From: Solemya velum gill symbiont
GTDB lineage: Bacteria; Pseudomonadota; Gammaproteobacteria; Chromatiales; Chromatiaceae
NCBI RefSeq assembly: GCF_000787395.1
Contig: NZ_JRAA01000002.1
Span: forward strand, 1-64,000
Reading direction: 5' to 3'
Length of the DNA stretch: 64,000 bases
Shown: positions 63,302 to 64,000 of the stretch, in pieces
How the letters are laid out: each line of letters starts with the position of its first letter
Position numbering within the stretch: position 1 is the first letter of the stretch
Notes under the pieces: model-generated
What the model was told of the DNA's origin: nothing
Databases searched by the model: none
What the model saw: only the letters and a program-made list of their open reading frames with translations
Made by a program: the position numbers and the translations under genes

Positions 63302-64000
63302 ATGAGTGTACTTTTTGTAAACGACCTGACATCGATTGACTTTTCCTACCTGCATAATCAACGCGGACTGCTTGGTGAAAGCCTGAGTCTTGGTATTCGC
63401 CTGTCGGGCTCACTTGACGAGCAAGGCATGGTATTGGACTTTGCGGATGTCAAACGCCAGGTCAAGCAACTTGTTGATGAACACTTTGACCATAAACTGA
63501 TTGCACCGGCACGCTCAAGTCAGTTAAGCACTGATACCTGGGACAACCGCATTGAACTCAAATTCCGCTGGGGCGACAACATGCAGTTGAAACACGTCTC
63601 TCCTGCCGAGGCTGTGAGCCTGCTTGATGTCAGCGATGTCACACCGGGTACACTTGCCACCGCAATTGCAGAGATGCTGCAGGAGCGTTTGCCGGAGAAT
63701 GTTTCTGAAATCGAGATCAATCTCAGTGAAGAGGTCATCGACGAAAGCAGTTACCAGTACAGCCACGGCCTCAAACACCATGCAGGCAATTGTCAGCGTA
63801 TCGCGCATGGTCACCGTTCACGCATCATTATTTACCGTAACGGCACACGCTCCATCGAACTGGAAGAGGAATGGGCAGATCGCTGGGATGATATCTATAT
63901 CGGTTCGCTGGAGGATCTTGCCGATGCCTCCGATGAATGTCATCACTACGCTTATAGCTCAAGTCAGGGCAACTTCGAGTTAACCCTGCCTGCTGTCTGC
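63302..64000 (+). CDS. QueD/6-pyruvoyltetrahydropterin synthase-like protein with two T-fold domains (partial)
   Basis: The frame continues beyond the right edge. The first half has MVLDFADVKRQVKQLVDEHFDHKLI, the T-fold motif with the DH acid/base, but no zinc-binding HGH. The second half has KHHAGNCQRIAHGHRSRI, which carries the Cys and HGH pattern. So two domains seem fused with the active site parts divided. Family members make 6-carboxytetrahydropterin (queuosine pathway) or pterins; the exact product is not clear. Confidence 0.78.
   Translation, partial: MSVLFVNDLTSIDFSYLHNQRGLLGESLSLGIRLSGSLDEQGMVLDFADVKRQVKQLVDEHFDHKLIAPARSSQLSTDTWDNRIELKFRWGDNMQLKHVSPAEAVSLLDVSDVTPGTLATAIAEMLQERLPENVSEIEINLSEEVIDESSYQYSHGLKHHAGNCQRIAHGHRSRIIIYRNGTRSIELEEEWADRWDDIYIGSLEDLADASDECHHYAYSSSQGNFELTLPAVC

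Overview
The window looks like chromosome from a sulfur-oxidising, autotrophic gammaproteobacterium. The evidence is two adjacent secreted Gly/Tyr/Asn-rich proteins of the sulfur-globule type, a CbbY-type sugar-bisphosphate phosphatase that normally accompanies RubisCO, PEP carboxylase, and gammaproteobacterial housekeeping neighbourhoods (ffh-ypjD, rpsA-ihfB, cmk-aroA, rne-rluC, pepN, nagZ next to methylthioinosine phosphorylase). The exact genus cannot be read from the sequence. No rRNA, tRNA or CRISPR array was seen.

Layout: 1-2.6 kb holds the sulfur-globule-like pair, MlaA and RNase T. 2.6-7.9 kb is a tightly overlapped minus-strand operon: ATM1-type ABC exporter, CCA-adding enzyme, NarX-like kinase, NarL-like regulator. 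8.0-15.4 kb is a plus-strand run: S24-like protein, RND efflux adaptor (frameshifted) and pump, UbiA-type prenyltransferase, FAA hydrolase, MtaB. 15.4-20.2 kb is a peroxide-stress block: OxyR, peroxiredoxin-glutaredoxin fusion and glutathione reductase, beside a hexose-6-phosphate mutarotase broken by an in-frame stop. 20.2-27.2 kb carries xthA, ppc, a low-complexity membrane protein and the purine/thio-nucleoside salvage and cell-wall recycling set MTIP-HGPRT-NagZ. 27.2-29 kb has an uncharacterised family of small membrane proteins in tandem. 29-32.7 kb is a peptide ABC transporter operon whose DppB-like permease has an in-frame stop and which contains an L,D-transpeptidase domain protein. 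32.7-35.5 kb holds a CYTH protein, ffh and a CcsA/YpjD-like gene.

35.5-43.4 kb is the most rearranged part. A minus-strand operon encodes a TroA-like/SCO fusion, a small periplasmic protein and a NosY-like ABC permease, and its upstream gene is cut off by an IS3-family element. A second 1218-bp copy of that IS lies 2.8 kb away in the same orientation. Between them are a 5'-truncated autotransporter, a lipoprotein hydrolase and a 3'-truncated TpsB transporter. Neither copy has matching flanking target duplications.

43.4-64 kb is core genome: rluC-rne, ihfB-rpsA, cmk-aroA, a 160-nt imperfect palindrome, a beta-hydroxyacid dehydrogenase, Maf, CysZ, a glycosyltransferase, an operon of thioredoxin-like protein, CbbY and aminotransferase, cbiX-pepN, grxC-hslR, a Cys-rich small protein and a double-domain QueD-like protein that runs off the end.

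Three otherwise well-conserved genes each carry one disabling change (a +1 frameshift, a TAG and a TGA). Together with the IS activity this suggests either ongoing decay or assembly/read errors. The most unusual points are the TroA-SCO fusion with lost metal ligands, the tandem small membrane protein family, the S24-like protein without its catalytic lysine, the rpsA reading frame running through a hairpin into ihfB, and the long palindrome upstream of the dehydrogenase.
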